Source: Ancylostoma caninum
Taxonomy: Eukaryota > Nematoda > Chromadorea > Rhabditida > Ancylostomatidae
Direction of reading: 5' to 3'
Length of the DNA stretch: 64,000 nucleotides
NCBI GenBank assembly: GCA_037903475.1
Contig: JBAJFG010000197.1
Coordinates: forward strand, 782,934-846,933
Within the stretch, counting starts at the first letter, position 1, and each line of letters begins with the position of its first letter. Positions 37,001 to 50,141 of the stretch are shown here, piece after piece. The notes beneath the pieces were generated by a model, which was given only the letters and a program-made list of their open reading frames with translations, was not told the DNA's origin and searched no databases. Made by a program: the position numbers and the translations under genes.

Positions 37001-40000
37001 AAGTGCAAATTTGGTAAACATCGTGTTTTCACGAGCATATTTTGTATAGAGTCCCGGGTCTGAGTTCAGGAATGCACAACTGGGCGAAACCAGCTTTCCA
37101 AACCACCGTTGACATTCTGCACGTCCTGGTTTTACAAACTCTCTTGATTACGCATTCAGGCCAGCCACCACTGGTTTTCTTATTTAACGTATCATTAATA
37201 CGAGCACTTGGGAGGAGCCGAGGTGTTTGAATGTTCTCGTTGCTTTGTTAGATATTGTATTATCTTTTTCATATTTATTATTAGACGAGCAATAAATAAA
37301 CAAAATAAACGGACAATAATAAACACAAAATATGTGAATCCTTGTGTTTTCTTGTCTACTAGCTAGCCAGAAACGGTAGCCACTTCTGCTTGACTTGGTT
37401 ACCATTTTTTGAATTCCACTTCAGAATACACAAAAGAGTATATGTGTAGCGACCGTATCCATTAGAGAAAACTAAGAATGGGACGGATTAGAACAAATGT
37501 TTGTGCGTGGTGTCATACATATGTTTATGCCATTTTATGCGCATCAGGGAGCACATATCCCAAGGGCATAATTCCAACGCGGATATAATTTAGCTGCTTC
37601 TTTGTCGAAATTTGAACCTCGTTGCTAAACCTCTGTCATAGAACTTGTTTGGTGAATTCTGGCTGTTTTGCTATCATTTATTTACCTATTTTCTATCGCT
37701 GGTATGGAAAACTTTATGAAAAAGGAAACACAAACGTGTTTACCTTCTCCTCTTGTCTTGATAACTTCCGTGTACTACGTACATGTCTATGTGTCATACA
37801 TCGATGAAAGAACTCGTTCTACACGGAGCGTTATCCGAAATTTGGAAGCGCTACTAGGTCGAGCTTCTTGGAAAATTGTGTCCATTTACGTAAAATATAG
37901 AATCCGCCTCTTCGTTTATTTATTCGCTTCACCGAAAATATTCGCCTTAAAAATTTGTTGACTGCCTTGGATTTTATATTTCGATATAGAAGGAAAAATG
38001 CGCCATGATTCAACTTCTTTTGAAATTTTCCTTTACTAAGAACTCGCTTCACTAGGGGCGTTTCTGAAACGCCAGTGTGTAATATATGTGTATGTGTACA
38101 TGTGTAAATAATATGTGATAACATTTCCTTGAAATCTTGGCAGAGGTATCCATTTTGTAATTTCTGAGCCGTTAAACAAGGTGCTATCCACAGCTCTGCA
38201 GACAACTCAGGGGTGCTGGTCTCTAGTTCATTCGAAGGAGAGTAATTTGTGGACGAAAACGGATTTAGCGCTCCATCTCGCCATCCAATCTCGTCGATCT
38301 CAGGGCACTCGAAGTTCGGTTAATTTTCCGGCGAATTGCTGGTCCACCCTTGAGATTCTGTTGCTCCTCGGTCCTCTGACTAGACAAAGAACATCTGAGC
38401 GTGGGTTGTTTTCAACGAGGATATGATTTGATTAGCTCAGGTCATTTCCTCTTCCTTGTTTTCTGTTGCGTATTGCTTTCTGAGACTTGGGCTTCGCATG
38501 AGTTTGAAGCTATGTATCCTTGTCTCCCTACTTTCTGCTGACATCGCGCTTCACTGTACCTTATAAAAAATAGTTCCTTTCAGGTTAAATGCGACAAGTC
38601 TATTATGCAGAAATGCGGACTTTTATCCACTAATTAGTTCATATTTCACAATCCACACGAAATGGTGAAAAATAAAGCAGATAACAAATGCGTCAAACAA
38701 GGAGGTGCACCTAGACGGAGTCATCCACCAGTTGTTGGTCATTCTGTGCAAGCTCGAAAAGGCTCACCAAACGAGCACTCTTTCATGGAAAATTCCTTTG
38801 GTCTCCACTTCTCTCCGATTTTTTCTAGTTTTTTTCCTCATGGCTCACTCATGACATGTGTAAATGTATGGAAACAAGATCTGACAATTCTTAGGTTCTT
38901 GCAGATTTTGATTACTTATTTATCTGATGTATGACGACCACCTGATCACGAATTAAATAGGTGTAATACTCCAGCGCCGAAATTAACTAATTAGTTGAGT
39001 TATGGTGGAACTTCCTCATAGTATAAAAGTATAAAATTGTGATGTAGCGCTTCCCGTGCTCTAAAATTTTCCAATCCTATCTTGACATTACCGAAAAAAT
39101 TCCTCCAGAGCAATTTTCAATTTCGTATCAGCTGCGAAAGAAGTTAAACTTGTTATTTCCAAGGTTGGAGTTCTCAATCCACAAACTTTCGCCTTTAGAC
39201 TAGGGATCGATCGTTTTTCTTCCTTCAATGGTGAATGAAACTACTGCTCTTCAGAAAGCTCATACGTTTATAACCAGCACAGCCAAAAACCCGCAAACAT
39301 TCTAGAAAAAAATCATTGGAAATTCCACGGAATGTTAGGCAAATCACAAAATCTTGCATGGATATGTATTTGCTCAAAGGGCTTCATATTATTGCTCTTT
39401 GTGAACCTCATGCTCTATTTTTTGAGGTTCTTCGTTCTGACTGAGGAAAAAGTTCAATTTTCAAACGTGTAAAATGAAGATTTGGAATCCCATTGTAGTT
39501 GATATTGCGTCTTCATTTCCATGAATATCCTTTTCTCTTTTCTTCCAAAACTTGAATATTCCTCACATTTCTCGTATCAAGTTCTATGAGAGCTATTTTA
39601 AATGGTATTTACCGGAAATTTGACCCAGATGACCCCGACTCTGCAGAGACTTCAAGGAATTCGTGGCTTGTCGCCCATTTTCTGACTTCTGATTTTGTCG
39701 GACTCGAAAGTGGGCGAGATGCTGAAGTGTTAGCTAGAATAAACATTTTTCTAACCTTATTCGCAGCTCTTAATTGATTCATTCACTTTTTCATCATGCC
39801 GAGATTCAGCGATGGTCTAAAGAACTGCTTTGACCCGACATGAATGAAACTTTTTCATTTTTTCCAAGTTAAATTGGTCTGCATAATCTTCGTGCAAACT
39901 TCAATTCTCCTTTTTGTCCTTTCATGTTCCGCAGCTTCATCCATTCTAAATCAGCTCCCTAAGTAATTCATCAACGCGTGCAGTCAATCTCTATCAGTTT

Positions 40001-40789
40001 GACAGACATTTACTCAGTCGAACTGCATTTTGAGAGAAAAAAGAACTGAACTGGAAGTAACAAGGCTACTAGTCCATAAGTTCGAGAGGTCGCTCTACTA
40101 CCTTTCTTAACCTACGTTGTCCTCACAAGTGCCCGTACAGGATTGAACTCATTATGGTGCCAAGAAATGGAGAACGAGCTTATAATTCGTATCCATATTG
40201 TCTAATTACCTTGTAATTCTAAATAGCCAGTCTCTTCATTCTAGAATATTCCAAAAATTCTCAGTTTGCCAGGTCGGATAACGCATCCTGGGGACCTTGC
40301 CTAGCTTTAGCTGATTTTCGACCGTTTTTCTCTGGGCTATCATAACCTATCTATAATCTCCTTTCCACTCTATATTCGCCCTCCAACTGAATGCAGATAT
40401 TTCAGTTAAAATAGCTTGTCCTAGGGCATGATGCCCTTTTCGAGCTCTTGTCACTGCTCCATTCACTGCTTTTTCATCTCACCAATCCAGGACTCATCAA
40501 GTTTGTGAAATGTGCTCTTTTCAAGCCATCTGTCTCAACGCGGCTGTTATCGCTCGAGCTAACGTTATGGAGTCGCTTCTCAGCACCTCTTCCCACCAAA
40601 CATCGTCAACACAACGCCTTTTTCTCATTTTTGAGCTTTCCCCCTTGGGTCATGGCCGAGTCATTTTAGGGGAATTTGCCTTTCCTCATTTGTAGTCTTT
40701 GTTATTTTGAGCCGTTGCCTTCACGTGCCTGTGTTAACAAAGACGGCTAATTAATTTTTGGCAGTGTTTTCTTATCCTGTTTCTCGTCA
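34055..40789. other. Stretch upstream of the receptor gene, mostly unassigned
   Basis: Between 35517 and 36338 the - strand carries successive overlapping open stretches that read like worn coding sequence (for example ENKRKMYEFPRHLKKFLDW and KRKADVAPINAMTALTSRG), in more than one frame. They could be a decayed element or gene but match nothing I can name. A - strand terminal-exon candidate lies at 38265-38379. A + strand frame at 38662-38780 starts MVKNKADNKCVKQGGAPRR but lacks splice support. Elsewhere I see nothing to annotate. Confidence 0.45.
38265..38379 (-). other. Possible terminal exon on the - strand
   Basis: Read on the - strand, an acceptor (TTCTTTGTCTAG) is followed by 115 bp that stay open in one frame and end in TAA at 38267-38265. 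The reading has 37 residues, basic and hydrophilic (ends STRLDGEMER). An AATAAATAAA on the same strand near 37913-37922 could serve as polyadenylation signal. No upstream exon was found, so the gene is unidentified. Confidence 0.35.
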
Positions 40790-40790
40790 G
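40781..40790 (+). promoter_or_regulatory. Probable trans-splice acceptor of the receptor gene
   Basis: TTCTCGTCAG ends 23 bp before the first ATG of the receptor frame. A 3' splice site so close to the start codon, without a convincing upstream exon, fits spliced-leader addition in nematodes. A cis-spliced 5' exon cannot be excluded. Confidence 0.5.
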
Positions 40791-40813
40791 CGCATATCCC
40801 TGGTCCCTCCAAG

Positions 40814-43800
40814 ATGACGGTCGACGTTCGCCTGCGCGGCATGATTCCTGTATTTCCTGAGTAAGTTCTTTGTCTATCTAATTGTACTTCCACCACACCT
40901 CCCCCCCCCTTTTGTTCCATTTGAGATACCAGTTTTTGTTAAATGATCTGTGTTTTTTCTTCTTTTCTTTTATATTTCCATATGTTACGGACTTCTTTTC
41001 ATTAATGTGGTCAGGAGTACATAACTTGTACACATGTTTTTATCACCAATGCATGACGGAGGAATGTTGAATACGGAAAAAGGCCTTGGGAATTGAGCCG
41101 GTCCCACAATCTCTTGCATTTCGATGTGGATTCAAAAGTGCTAGACGCAGCGTCGGTGTGTGAAAGTGTCGATTGCTCGAACTATATGCAAATAATTGTG
41201 ATTATTCGAATATTCGAATGAATGCAGTGATGTGAGGGCTAATGTTCCGCATTAAAGCTGGAACATAGAAGATTAGGATAACGTTTGTAATTTCGCTATG
41301 TGTTAGCTTCTGCTTCACTCAAACTCAGCCTTTGCTTATTCGAATATTCGAGTATATGTCATAGTCAAATGTCAAGTACAGTTTGCATGACTTGTAAATG
41401 CCGACTGGGAGAATCTCTCAAATCTTAGTTCTTGTAGTCTTGACGTGGTTCGAGGAAAATTCAAGACTCTTGCATGAGAAAATCAACACAAACTGATATT
41501 TAGGCAACCATCTTCAAGATCCTTTATGTAGTATGCTATCCAGCGGGTTTCATAGTGAGGCCCTTAACTGAGTCTTTGGAATTTCCGTGCACTTTAGTCT
41601 TGCACTGTGGTTGGCCCACTATGTGGGAGTTTACTGATAATTTGAAGATCATAGGAAAAGCAACATCATTCTCTCAAATGAACCACCCCTTTGGAGCGAA
41701 AATTCAGAAGATTCTGTGGAATACCGTGTTTGCCGTATACCTATCGAACCTTAGAACGGGGTTGCGCTGACTATTGAGTGTGGTTCCCCCACATCCAATA
41801 GTGGTTTACATGGTTTTTATGAAACTGCTCCACGACATTGTTGGGCAGAGATTCATGGCCCAGGAGACGATAGCCTAATTTTACAGCACTACTGCATAAA
41901 GTCCCGCAAATTTTCCTGGAATTTCTTACAGGAAGTCCCTTTGACGACAACCTATTTACGAACAACTTCTACATTCATTCAAGAAGAAGTTCACGATAGC
42001 TAAACTCCCACCTGGAAAGCCGATTCGCCTCTGAAATCCTACGATGGAGAGCAGTCTTTCAGCAAGCGAGACTCGCCGTGTCTTTGAGATATATCAGGAG
42101 TGAGCTTTGAGCTGGAACAGAGACGAGCGGCAACTCCCTTGAGGATCGACCAGTAGTAATCCTCATGGAACACACACATAGAAACAGATGGTCCACAGCA
42201 AGGCCTTAAAAAGGAGATAAATACATACAACATTAAGAATGAAGATCCATAAGCAAATTTCAGATTCTTTTCTGATTCTTATGTATAGGTAGTACCTAAG
42301 TTCAATCCAATTTTTTTAGCATCATGGTTGACTATGAAGTTGACACGAACACTACGGAATGTATGTGCTCTGACCTCCAAACGGAGGATTACTCTCCACT
42401 CTATGCCAAGTGAGTCTTTTTTCCTCCTCAATTAAGCAGATGTATGTAGATGGAAAGGGGCGGGTAGCCGTGCTTTTGAATGATGAATGTTCGTGATGAA
42501 ACTACCATCAATCAAATCAGTGGTGATTCTGATGAGCAGACAATAGATAAATGGAGCCTACTGGCCTCAAGCAACAGCACTGTACCCAAGAATCTCACGA
42601 AGTTCCTGATTTCAGGTGCAATCTGGCGCTAATCATCTTCGCACTGCCACCGCTGTCGTTGTTCGGAGTCTGCACCAACATCGCCAATGTCTACGTGTAC
42701 TCGCGGAAGAGGTGAGCTGCGCCAACGTCTGGCCAAGATCACCCGCACAACAGTGACCTTCTTTAAGGATGCAGAACTCGGCCAACACCTACCTGCTCTT
42801 TCTTGCCTGCAGTGATTTCCTGGTCATTCTCACGGGTCTCTTCATATTTTGGATAGGTAGGTTGTCGGATCTTTCATGAATTTCCGGGCATACATATTTC
42901 CACGGCAATCCAAAAAAAGACGCCACCTCATCCATTCATGCTGTTCCTGGACAATCAGGACGGGAAGAAAATTTTGAACAATCACGACGTAATTTAATTA
43001 TTTTATGAAAAAATAGAACCGCTCAAAAATGCATGCAGGTGCATGGCAAGCACTTTGACATGCATGTTACTAGTGCAAAAAGTGTAAGGTATACGTCAGC
43101 AGTCCTTCGCTAATGCAGACTGCAGTCATCGGGAGAATCGCCCTCAAAAAAGCAGTGCACCTTCATGGAAGATGTTCGGAACTATGTGTCGGACCGGATA
43201 AAAACTGAATGATTCAGTTAATTTGACTAATAATTCAAGCACCGATCTGAAAACCTCATAGTAACTCAGCCATCAATCTGAACATTTGACTACTCCAGAA
43301 AGAGATTCGTAACTTTACTGCCCTTCTTGTCTTTACTCCGCAGCTCTACTGCTTTCTCTTATTCTAACAATAGAACCTCCGACTTATTCCGACTCATATT
43401 TTTGAACTCACGTGCATATATCACGTTATTATCAGTAGCGAACCTGAGGAAGACCTCCTCTTTTCCGAGAATGGGTCGCCAAATTTTTCATTGATTCAGC
43501 TTCTCACTATTTTATACCAACTCATTTTTATTTCATCGTCGTTGTTATTCTTTTTTTATGACATTTATTTGTAATCAATTGATGTTGAAATTAATAATCT
43601 GCAATGACTTTGTTTTCGAAATTCCATCTATCCGTGTCATTAAACCGACAGAGACTCAGTTTCCTGACAAGCATCGCCTCTACTGGTTGCTCCTTTTTTC
43701 TTTCCTTTACCATTGTGAGAGGGGGGGGGGGGAATTTTTAGGTCCCGACCATTCTCGAAACAGTTGCTGTCATTGTTTCATTCTGTTTTGACTTCGTCTG

Positions 43801-46800
43801 TGCCGTTACTTATTCCAAAATAACCGTCTGAAGAGCATCGATCGAATTTCTTTATGAGAACGATTAGCTGCAGAAGCCGCTAATTGTCGTATTGATGACC
43901 CATTCTCTTTTGGAAAAGGAGGATGCACCTCTGGGCAAAACCTAGGCAGAAAATGATGTTAGAGTTTATTATTCCAGTGACGTAGTCATGAATGACTTTC
44001 CTATAAACTATCAAAAAACCGCACTTTGAGAGAGCCAGCAGCGGCACATGGGCGGAAACGAACAAATGATGATATAAAAGCGTCTACTATACCCAGGAAA
44101 TGGGTAAGAACAAAACATTAAGGATTTGGTTAGTGTGGCTCATTCGGATGCAAATCACTCTGAAATGCCTGAATCTTAAACGCTTGCTGGAGGATGTAAA
44201 GGCTTTCATGAAAACACTCATGGAAGTAGAGCCATGAATGCTGGATAGCGCAGTTCGAAGCAAAAACCAAGGAAGTTGGTAAAAGCTCAACATCAGGAAA
44301 TAAGTGAAAACAGAGCAAGAGAAGAAAAAAGATAGAGAAAAAGGCGGAAATATAGAAGGCAAGAAACGTCATTTCTATGGCGTAGTTTCTCTAATAGAGG
44401 AAGTACCTTTTTATGATTTTGCGCTTCATTTTTTGGACTTTCGGAGATTGTTGTTTTTAAAACAAACCTTCTACAGCGATAGAGTACTCCTCTCAAGCAG
44501 AGTGCGAAGCTTTGCTAAGATATGGAAATGGAATGAAAAATTGAAACCAAAAAAGACCTCAACTTTCACACCCATTATTTTTCGGTCACTAGAAAAGCAA
44601 ACCTAAATAAATTGAATCCAGGCAAACGTAAAAGATTCTCTCGATCTGTTTCTTAATCCCGCTATTTCACCATGTGGCGCACTTGTTCATCAATACGGAA
44701 TTAAAATTTGTTGTCACGAAGTGCCTACTACAATCAAGCTTGAGAACCTTGGTGAATGTACAAGCTAATAATGCAAGAACTGAATTTAATTAAATTTTCT
44801 TCATTCTTTCCTTTTATCTACCCTTCCGTACCTATACTATTCAGACTCTGCGCGATCATATATTCCCGAGCTGGCAAGAGCTCCCTACACAACGGTGTAC
44901 ACGCTTCCGTTTGGATACATGGCTCAGACGTGCAGCATCTACTTCACGGTTGCGGCTGCATTCGATTGCTACATCAACGTGAGTGTAGATTCTTCACACT
45001 CAAGCCATTTTCCAGTCCATTTTCACGCTTCAGGTTTGTTGGAAATCGCAGTCAAAGGACTACTGTACCATAAAGCGAGCGAAGCAGATATGTTCCTGTA
45101 TTGTGGTGGTGTCGATCATGTACAATTCCCTGCGGTTCCCACAGTTCAATCTGCGGAAATGTTTCCATGAAACGAGCGGAGTGAGTGCGGAAAGATTATA
45201 GCGATCAAAAGAGCCATGAAATAGGATGAAAAAGCCGAATTTCCAGGAACAAATCATTGAAATCTGTCCGACATCGCTGTTTTTCACTATAAACATGGTG
45301 TACAACGTATACATGTACATGGTGCTCATGACACTGTTGCCTTTCCTTTTTCTGCTCTGCCTCAACGCGATCATTGTGTTCCGTCAAAGCCTCGAGTCCA
45401 ACAAACAGAAGGAAGTGTGAGTTGTTCTTCCCCACCACTGCTAACGATCTTCGAAACGCGCTGCTGTAAACAAGGTCTTATCGCCACAACCAATACATCA
45501 AAAGCGGAATCCTTGATGGCCCTCTCATCGCCAAAAAGTGCGTTGATCCTCTCAGCTTCCAACACCAACCACCATATTTGTTCCTTTTCCGTCGTCATCC
45601 CATTTTTGAAATGAAGGATTTACGATTACTATGAGATTGGTTTCACTCTACCAAAAATAAGGAACTGTTTGTCCAATCGAACATCAAAAACATGCAAAAG
45701 TGCAGATGTGACTTTATGCGTGCATTTAATAATAGCAATGTATTCATTTGCTCCGATGAGTGCGCAGCGCGAGCGCAGCCCAAACGGCTTCATACGTCGA
45801 TCTCAAGGCCTCGGGATATCTCTCCCCCTCCTTGCTGTGATCTCACCCTCAACTGCTGAAACCCACATCCTCCTAGCACTAACTGACGAAGTATAGGAGC
45901 AACTGAGAAGAGAATAGCGGGAAGTAAGAAGAGATGCCCACAGGCTTTCAACCCAACCTATTAGATTGCCGAAAAGTGCTCCATGTTGATTACGTCGTCA
46001 CAGTATTTTTGTGCACTCTCATGGAGGTCATACAGGAAAAAAACAACGTGAAAAATGTGGAAGTTCCAAGATCAATAGAGAATCCCCTTATGAGCAGGAA
46101 TTTGATGTGGTAGCTAATGATTATTCTTCAATAAACAGATTACAAATTCTGCGAAACGCCAAGTGCGCTGAATTATGGAGTTTGTCTAACATCTTTTTAT
46201 TAGGTACAGCGAATTCATGAAAAATGAGAAAAACATATTGTTTTCTTTCTAGAATGGATTCGTCCGACAGACTTCTGAAGCCGAAAAGTGCTCCATCAGG
46301 CGGAGGCGACGACACTATCACCATGATCATGGTGGTTATTTTGTTCCTGGCATGCAATACACTGGTACGCACCTTTAACTATTCCAGCAAGACTTCCAGG
46401 ACCTCCTCATCTTTTTTCGCTGAAATGCAAATGGAAACTTCCTATAACTACGAGATTCAAGAGCATGCTAACACATGGATAGTATCTGAGTAACTTTTGA
46501 CTGCAATTGTGGCAGTTAGAAGATGAGAACTCTTAATATTCATGTCCACACTATATTTAAAAAGAGGTGGTTTTGATCGGTAGTAACGGAATACTGGGCT
46601 AGTTTAACACAAAAAGACTATGGTCACTTCTATTCAAAGAAACACAGAAACTGCTATCAATTTGTAAGTACGATTTCCCCGTACTTTCACAAGTTTTCGA
46701 TGCATCATGAGAAAACCTCGCTTGATGTTGTTTATTCTCCTTGTGTTCTTCGCCTAATCTTTATTTGACTGTTCATTCAATCGCATTTATTTTTGTTCTG

Positions 46801-49800
46801 ACAAAATAAGAAATGCTTCTCTCTCAAGCTTGCGTTCCTAAGCCCTAGTCAGTATACCGCCTGAACGCAAATTTATAGTGCTTTTGATAAATGGGGATAG
46901 CCGGGTTTTTGCGCCTAGTGTTTGTGTTTTTCGATTTGCTCTCCGATTACTGCACATTTTTTCGCGCTGTTTCCTCCTTCATATGTCTGAAACTGTCTTC
47001 AAAGGCAAAACCTACCGTGAAAACCACCTAATTTTACGAGATATCCACCCATCAACTTTCTTCTTCTCAGGCTCTGATCGTTAACGTGATCGAGACGTTT
47101 TTCGAGCCAGACCCGATCCTGCTCAATTTGCTCTCCGACGCTAGCAACTTTCTGGTCGTCTTCAACTCATCCGTTAACTGTGTCATCTACTTCGTCTTCA
47201 ACAACGAGTATCGCGAAATTTTTCTGTGAGTCTACCTTTTCCCTCGCTTTTAGCTCATTGTGAGCATAAATGTTTAGCGCCAAGCTGCACGAGAAGGTCG
47301 ATTCGCTCCCGTGGTGGCTTTGCTGCTGCCTCCGATGTTGTATGAAGCGACGACACCGTCAGGACCTCATCTATCAGCCAGTCGCTAGCGAAAAGGATAA
47401 GGAGAAGAGGCAATCGCTGCGCTACGTCGTAGCCGAAGCGAACGCCGACACTGTTACAAGTGAGGAAATGGATTTTCTATCGTTTCTCTTGGGTGGCAGA
47501 ACATTCACCACAACATCTCTAACAAAAGGTGTACATATTTCTCTCATGATTAGCTTGTCTTTATCATATAACGTTCACCGAACTTCAATGCAGCTGTGGA
47601 TGATGTTCTGCGAATTTATTTCGCTGTTCCTTCGAAAATGCCCTTGTCAGAATCTCATTACCAAGGCGTGTTAATGAACGTGAACTTCTTATTTGCCCCT
47701 AGTTTTTCTCGCTGGAGCTCGTCGATCTGATATCTTTCTGGAGAAGAACTAAGCCAGTGTGTCTGACAAGGTGAGGGGATCACTGGGAGGCAACTGACTG
47801 CTAAGGTGGTAATCCTAATTATGTGAGTAGAATAACAATTGCTCATACCATGTTACCAAGTACTTCAAAACATCTTGCTGAGAGGTTTATGAACGACTCC
47901 AAAAGCTTCTGCGATTCAACCTCAACCAGAGGGAAAGAAATTTTCGTGCCAAGTGCGAGCTTTCATTTTTTCACAACTGGTTAGCTCATGAGTATGTTAT
48001 ACTCATTGAAGCTTCTACGAATAATAATCAGATAATGTGCGAAAGCACCAATTATTTCGAATTTGTTAGTAAGAGGCACAAAAGTATGAAGATTTATTTA
48101 TCTATTTATTTATTTATTTATTTATTATCGCTCAAAAAATCAACAAACAATAAAATACTCGTGCGAGAAAATAAAATCCTGATAACGCTATGAGGTGGGT
48201 TAAAGGGAGGAAGTGGAGATTTGGCGTCGAATGGCAATGGCCCGCCAACACTGCAAGCCGAAAAGGGTACGGCTCCGGATACCAGCTTAGTATGTTCTCT
48301 AACTACACCAAGCCCACATGACGATCCGTTGAGGAGTGATTGGGAATAGAAGGGGTGAAGTGTGACAAAGGTACCTGCTCAGAAAAGGGAGTTAGTAACA
48401 ACGAACAAGATTGAAAGAGAGATTAGTAACACTGGCAAACAAAAACACATAAGCTGGTAGTATACAAAAGTCGTCGGTCTCAATGTTTTCTGCAAAAAAA
48501 TCGAGCTTATTTAATCCGCGAAGAGAAAGGTCCTGAAAGATCCCCCTATCTTCATGATACTTGTTCAATTCCGCATTAAAAACCGCTTGAGACGTAGACT
48601 GGACAATTGAGGTCGGGAGTTCGTCTCGAGTTCTGATAAAACGTACAATGAAGGAGACGTTCAAAAAATTGTTCAGTACAAACTTTCGGTAGAGCCAGTC
48701 TGAATCGATGACCTCTTACACTAAATTCCGAGAGTGAGGGTAAGGAGCTGACATCAGAATCAAGCTCACCAGATCAAGAAGGATTGAACCAAGGACACAT
48801 CATATTTACGTAGCTTTGCGAAGACGATCTGGCTTGCTCCCTTTGCCACTAGTTGTCACCGCTGACTGGAACCTGTCGTCAGAACAAAATGCATCGATAT
48901 ACACATTTTTATCTGGGAGACTGACTCACCTTAGAACGGTGTTTAGATTGCAGCCTGCCAAGCACCTTTCTTGGATCCAGCGACTACCTGAACACTTCCT
49001 CCATAAATCTTGCTTGTGTACAATATACGCGTAATCTAACGTTTTCTTTCAACAGCGACGAGAACCGAATTGTATGCTTGCGGATTCGATGGAATGCGAC
49101 AAACATAACCTAGTGCACCTGCGGCACAGTTTATTGTCATTTTTTTAAAGCTTTAACAAACAGAATTGATGTGATTTTCTAAGAACTCGGCCCCCTCATT
49201 CACACAGATCACTAAATTGTAAATTAAGCAATTTCTGCATTTTTTTAATGCACGGAAATGTTAAGATATCCGTTTGGATCGCTGTAATTAACGGAACGGA
49301 GGAGGGAGATGGTTTGGTAGCTAAGTTCTCCGTGGCCCTGCCGTATCCACCGTAAGGATTCATGAAAGCATAACCAAGCAAAAACATGCTTGCGGACCAA
49401 CTTGCGCGTCCTGCACAGGTTATTGCTTCATGAATCCCAGTCCCGTCGCATGTTGCTACTTACGTGCCCGTCGTTAGTAATATGTCGTATTTTTATACAG
49501 ACAATTGCCATGCCCAGGATAAGAGCCATTTATGCTCTGGGGATAGCAAACCCATCTGCTCTTGTGAGAACCACCCATGGGATTAGTGCCCCTCGTTCCT
49601 CTACCAGGTCGATCCACGCCACTTAATCGAATTCACAGCTACTGAATGAGGTGAAAGAGTTGCTATATCAGAATAACAGAGGACTAAGCACCTCGAGATG
49701 CATTGGAGAGACGGACTCAAGCATCGTATTAGAGAAGCTTAATCGCTCGTTCAGATTAGATTCATGTTTTCTTAGAGCATTTTCATTCTTGTTCCATTTA

Positions 49801-50141
49801 AGTGGTGTAATAGGTATTTTCGCAATACTTAGAAACGGAAGCTTTATCCTATTCTTTTTTTCTCTCTGATTACTCGAAGATACAAAGGAGCAATACAGGA
49901 ATTGTTGAATAGAAAAAGATGCATATCTAGATGATGTTTTTTGGTTTCTTGTTGTTGTCGACTCATACCGCCAATTTCAGCCTCGATGACAGCTTCTTCC
50001 CCTGTCTGGCAGCCTCTCACTCAGCGACATCTCCCAAATATGGAGTGGCCTGCTGGCTGTTACGATCCTTCGGCTGCCCATCTGACTCTGATGGACGACG
50101 ACGACAGTGGATGGGACGATGGCAGTCAGGTTGGTCCATAG
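40814..50141 (+). CDS. FMRFamide-receptor-like G protein-coupled receptor
   Basis: Likely a neuropeptide-gated receptor of the rhodopsin class in the plasma membrane. Eleven exons: 40814-40860, 42320-42409, 42616-42711, 42768-42856, 44845-44978, 45034-45180, 45247-45416, 46253-46364, 47071-47225, 47278-47459, 49981-50141. All junctions are GT-AG and in phase, giving 460 residues. Seven hydrophobic segments lie at about 48-74, 84-107, 128-151, 170-187, 212-246, 279-302 and 310-338. Seen motifs are TM2 LACSD, a cysteine at the top of TM3 (C137) and one in loop 2 (C208), TM4 MYNSLRF, TM6 FLACNTL and TM7 NSSVNCVIY, which together fit FMRFamide-type receptors. Oddities: DCY (148-150) stands where D/ERY is usual, and NCxxY replaces NPxxY. 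A cysteine cluster (CCCLRCC) after helix 8 is a likely palmitoylation site. The ligand is unknown. The last exon is the least certain: 50145-50330 is open in another frame, and very short introns could reach it. Confidence 0.92.
43425..43693 (+). mobile_element. hAT-like MITE family R2, copy 3 (degraded)
   Basis: The element spans about 43433-43685, inside receptor intron 4. The left end CAGTAGCGAACCTGAGG is a worn R2 terminus, and the next bases, CCGAGAATGGGTCGCCAAAT, also occur at the same place in the copy at 62577. The right end, GCCTCTACTG, is weak, but the length (253 bp) equals that of the other copies. Flanking 8-mers agree poorly. Confidence 0.55.
48093..48126. repeat. TTTA tetranucleotide microsatellite
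   Basis: About eight TTTA units with one interruption (ATCT), in the last intron of the receptor gene. Confidence 0.9.
48510..48720 (-). mobile_element. LINE reverse-transcriptase C-terminal remnant
   Basis: On the - strand two frames together resemble the end of a non-LTR retrotransposon ORF2: one gives GHRFRLALPKVCTEQFF, then after a frameshift the next gives RTRDELPTSIVQSTSQAVF. The family pattern is a basic stretch, FF, then W-N-x-L-P followed by I-V and a hydrophobic F near the end; here the W-N pair has become R-D. The break and the frameshift mark it as dead. The clade is uncertain. Confidence 0.6.

Larger units (their letters stand above)
47460..49980 (+). other. Large last intron of the receptor gene
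   Basis: This 2.5-kb intron contains a TTTA microsatellite (about 48093-48126), a decayed LINE tail on the - strand (48510-48720) and, at 49474-49623 on the - strand, a 49-codon open stretch (reads GSYPGHGNCLYKN, ends in a stop). I cannot link that open stretch to any gene. The intron ends with a good acceptor, CCAATTTCAG. Confidence 0.7.

Noticed and set aside
41990..42200. Possible mariner transposase N-terminus (SGNSLEDRP reading)
   Set aside because: The match is short, needs several frameshifts, and no inverted ends are visible around it.
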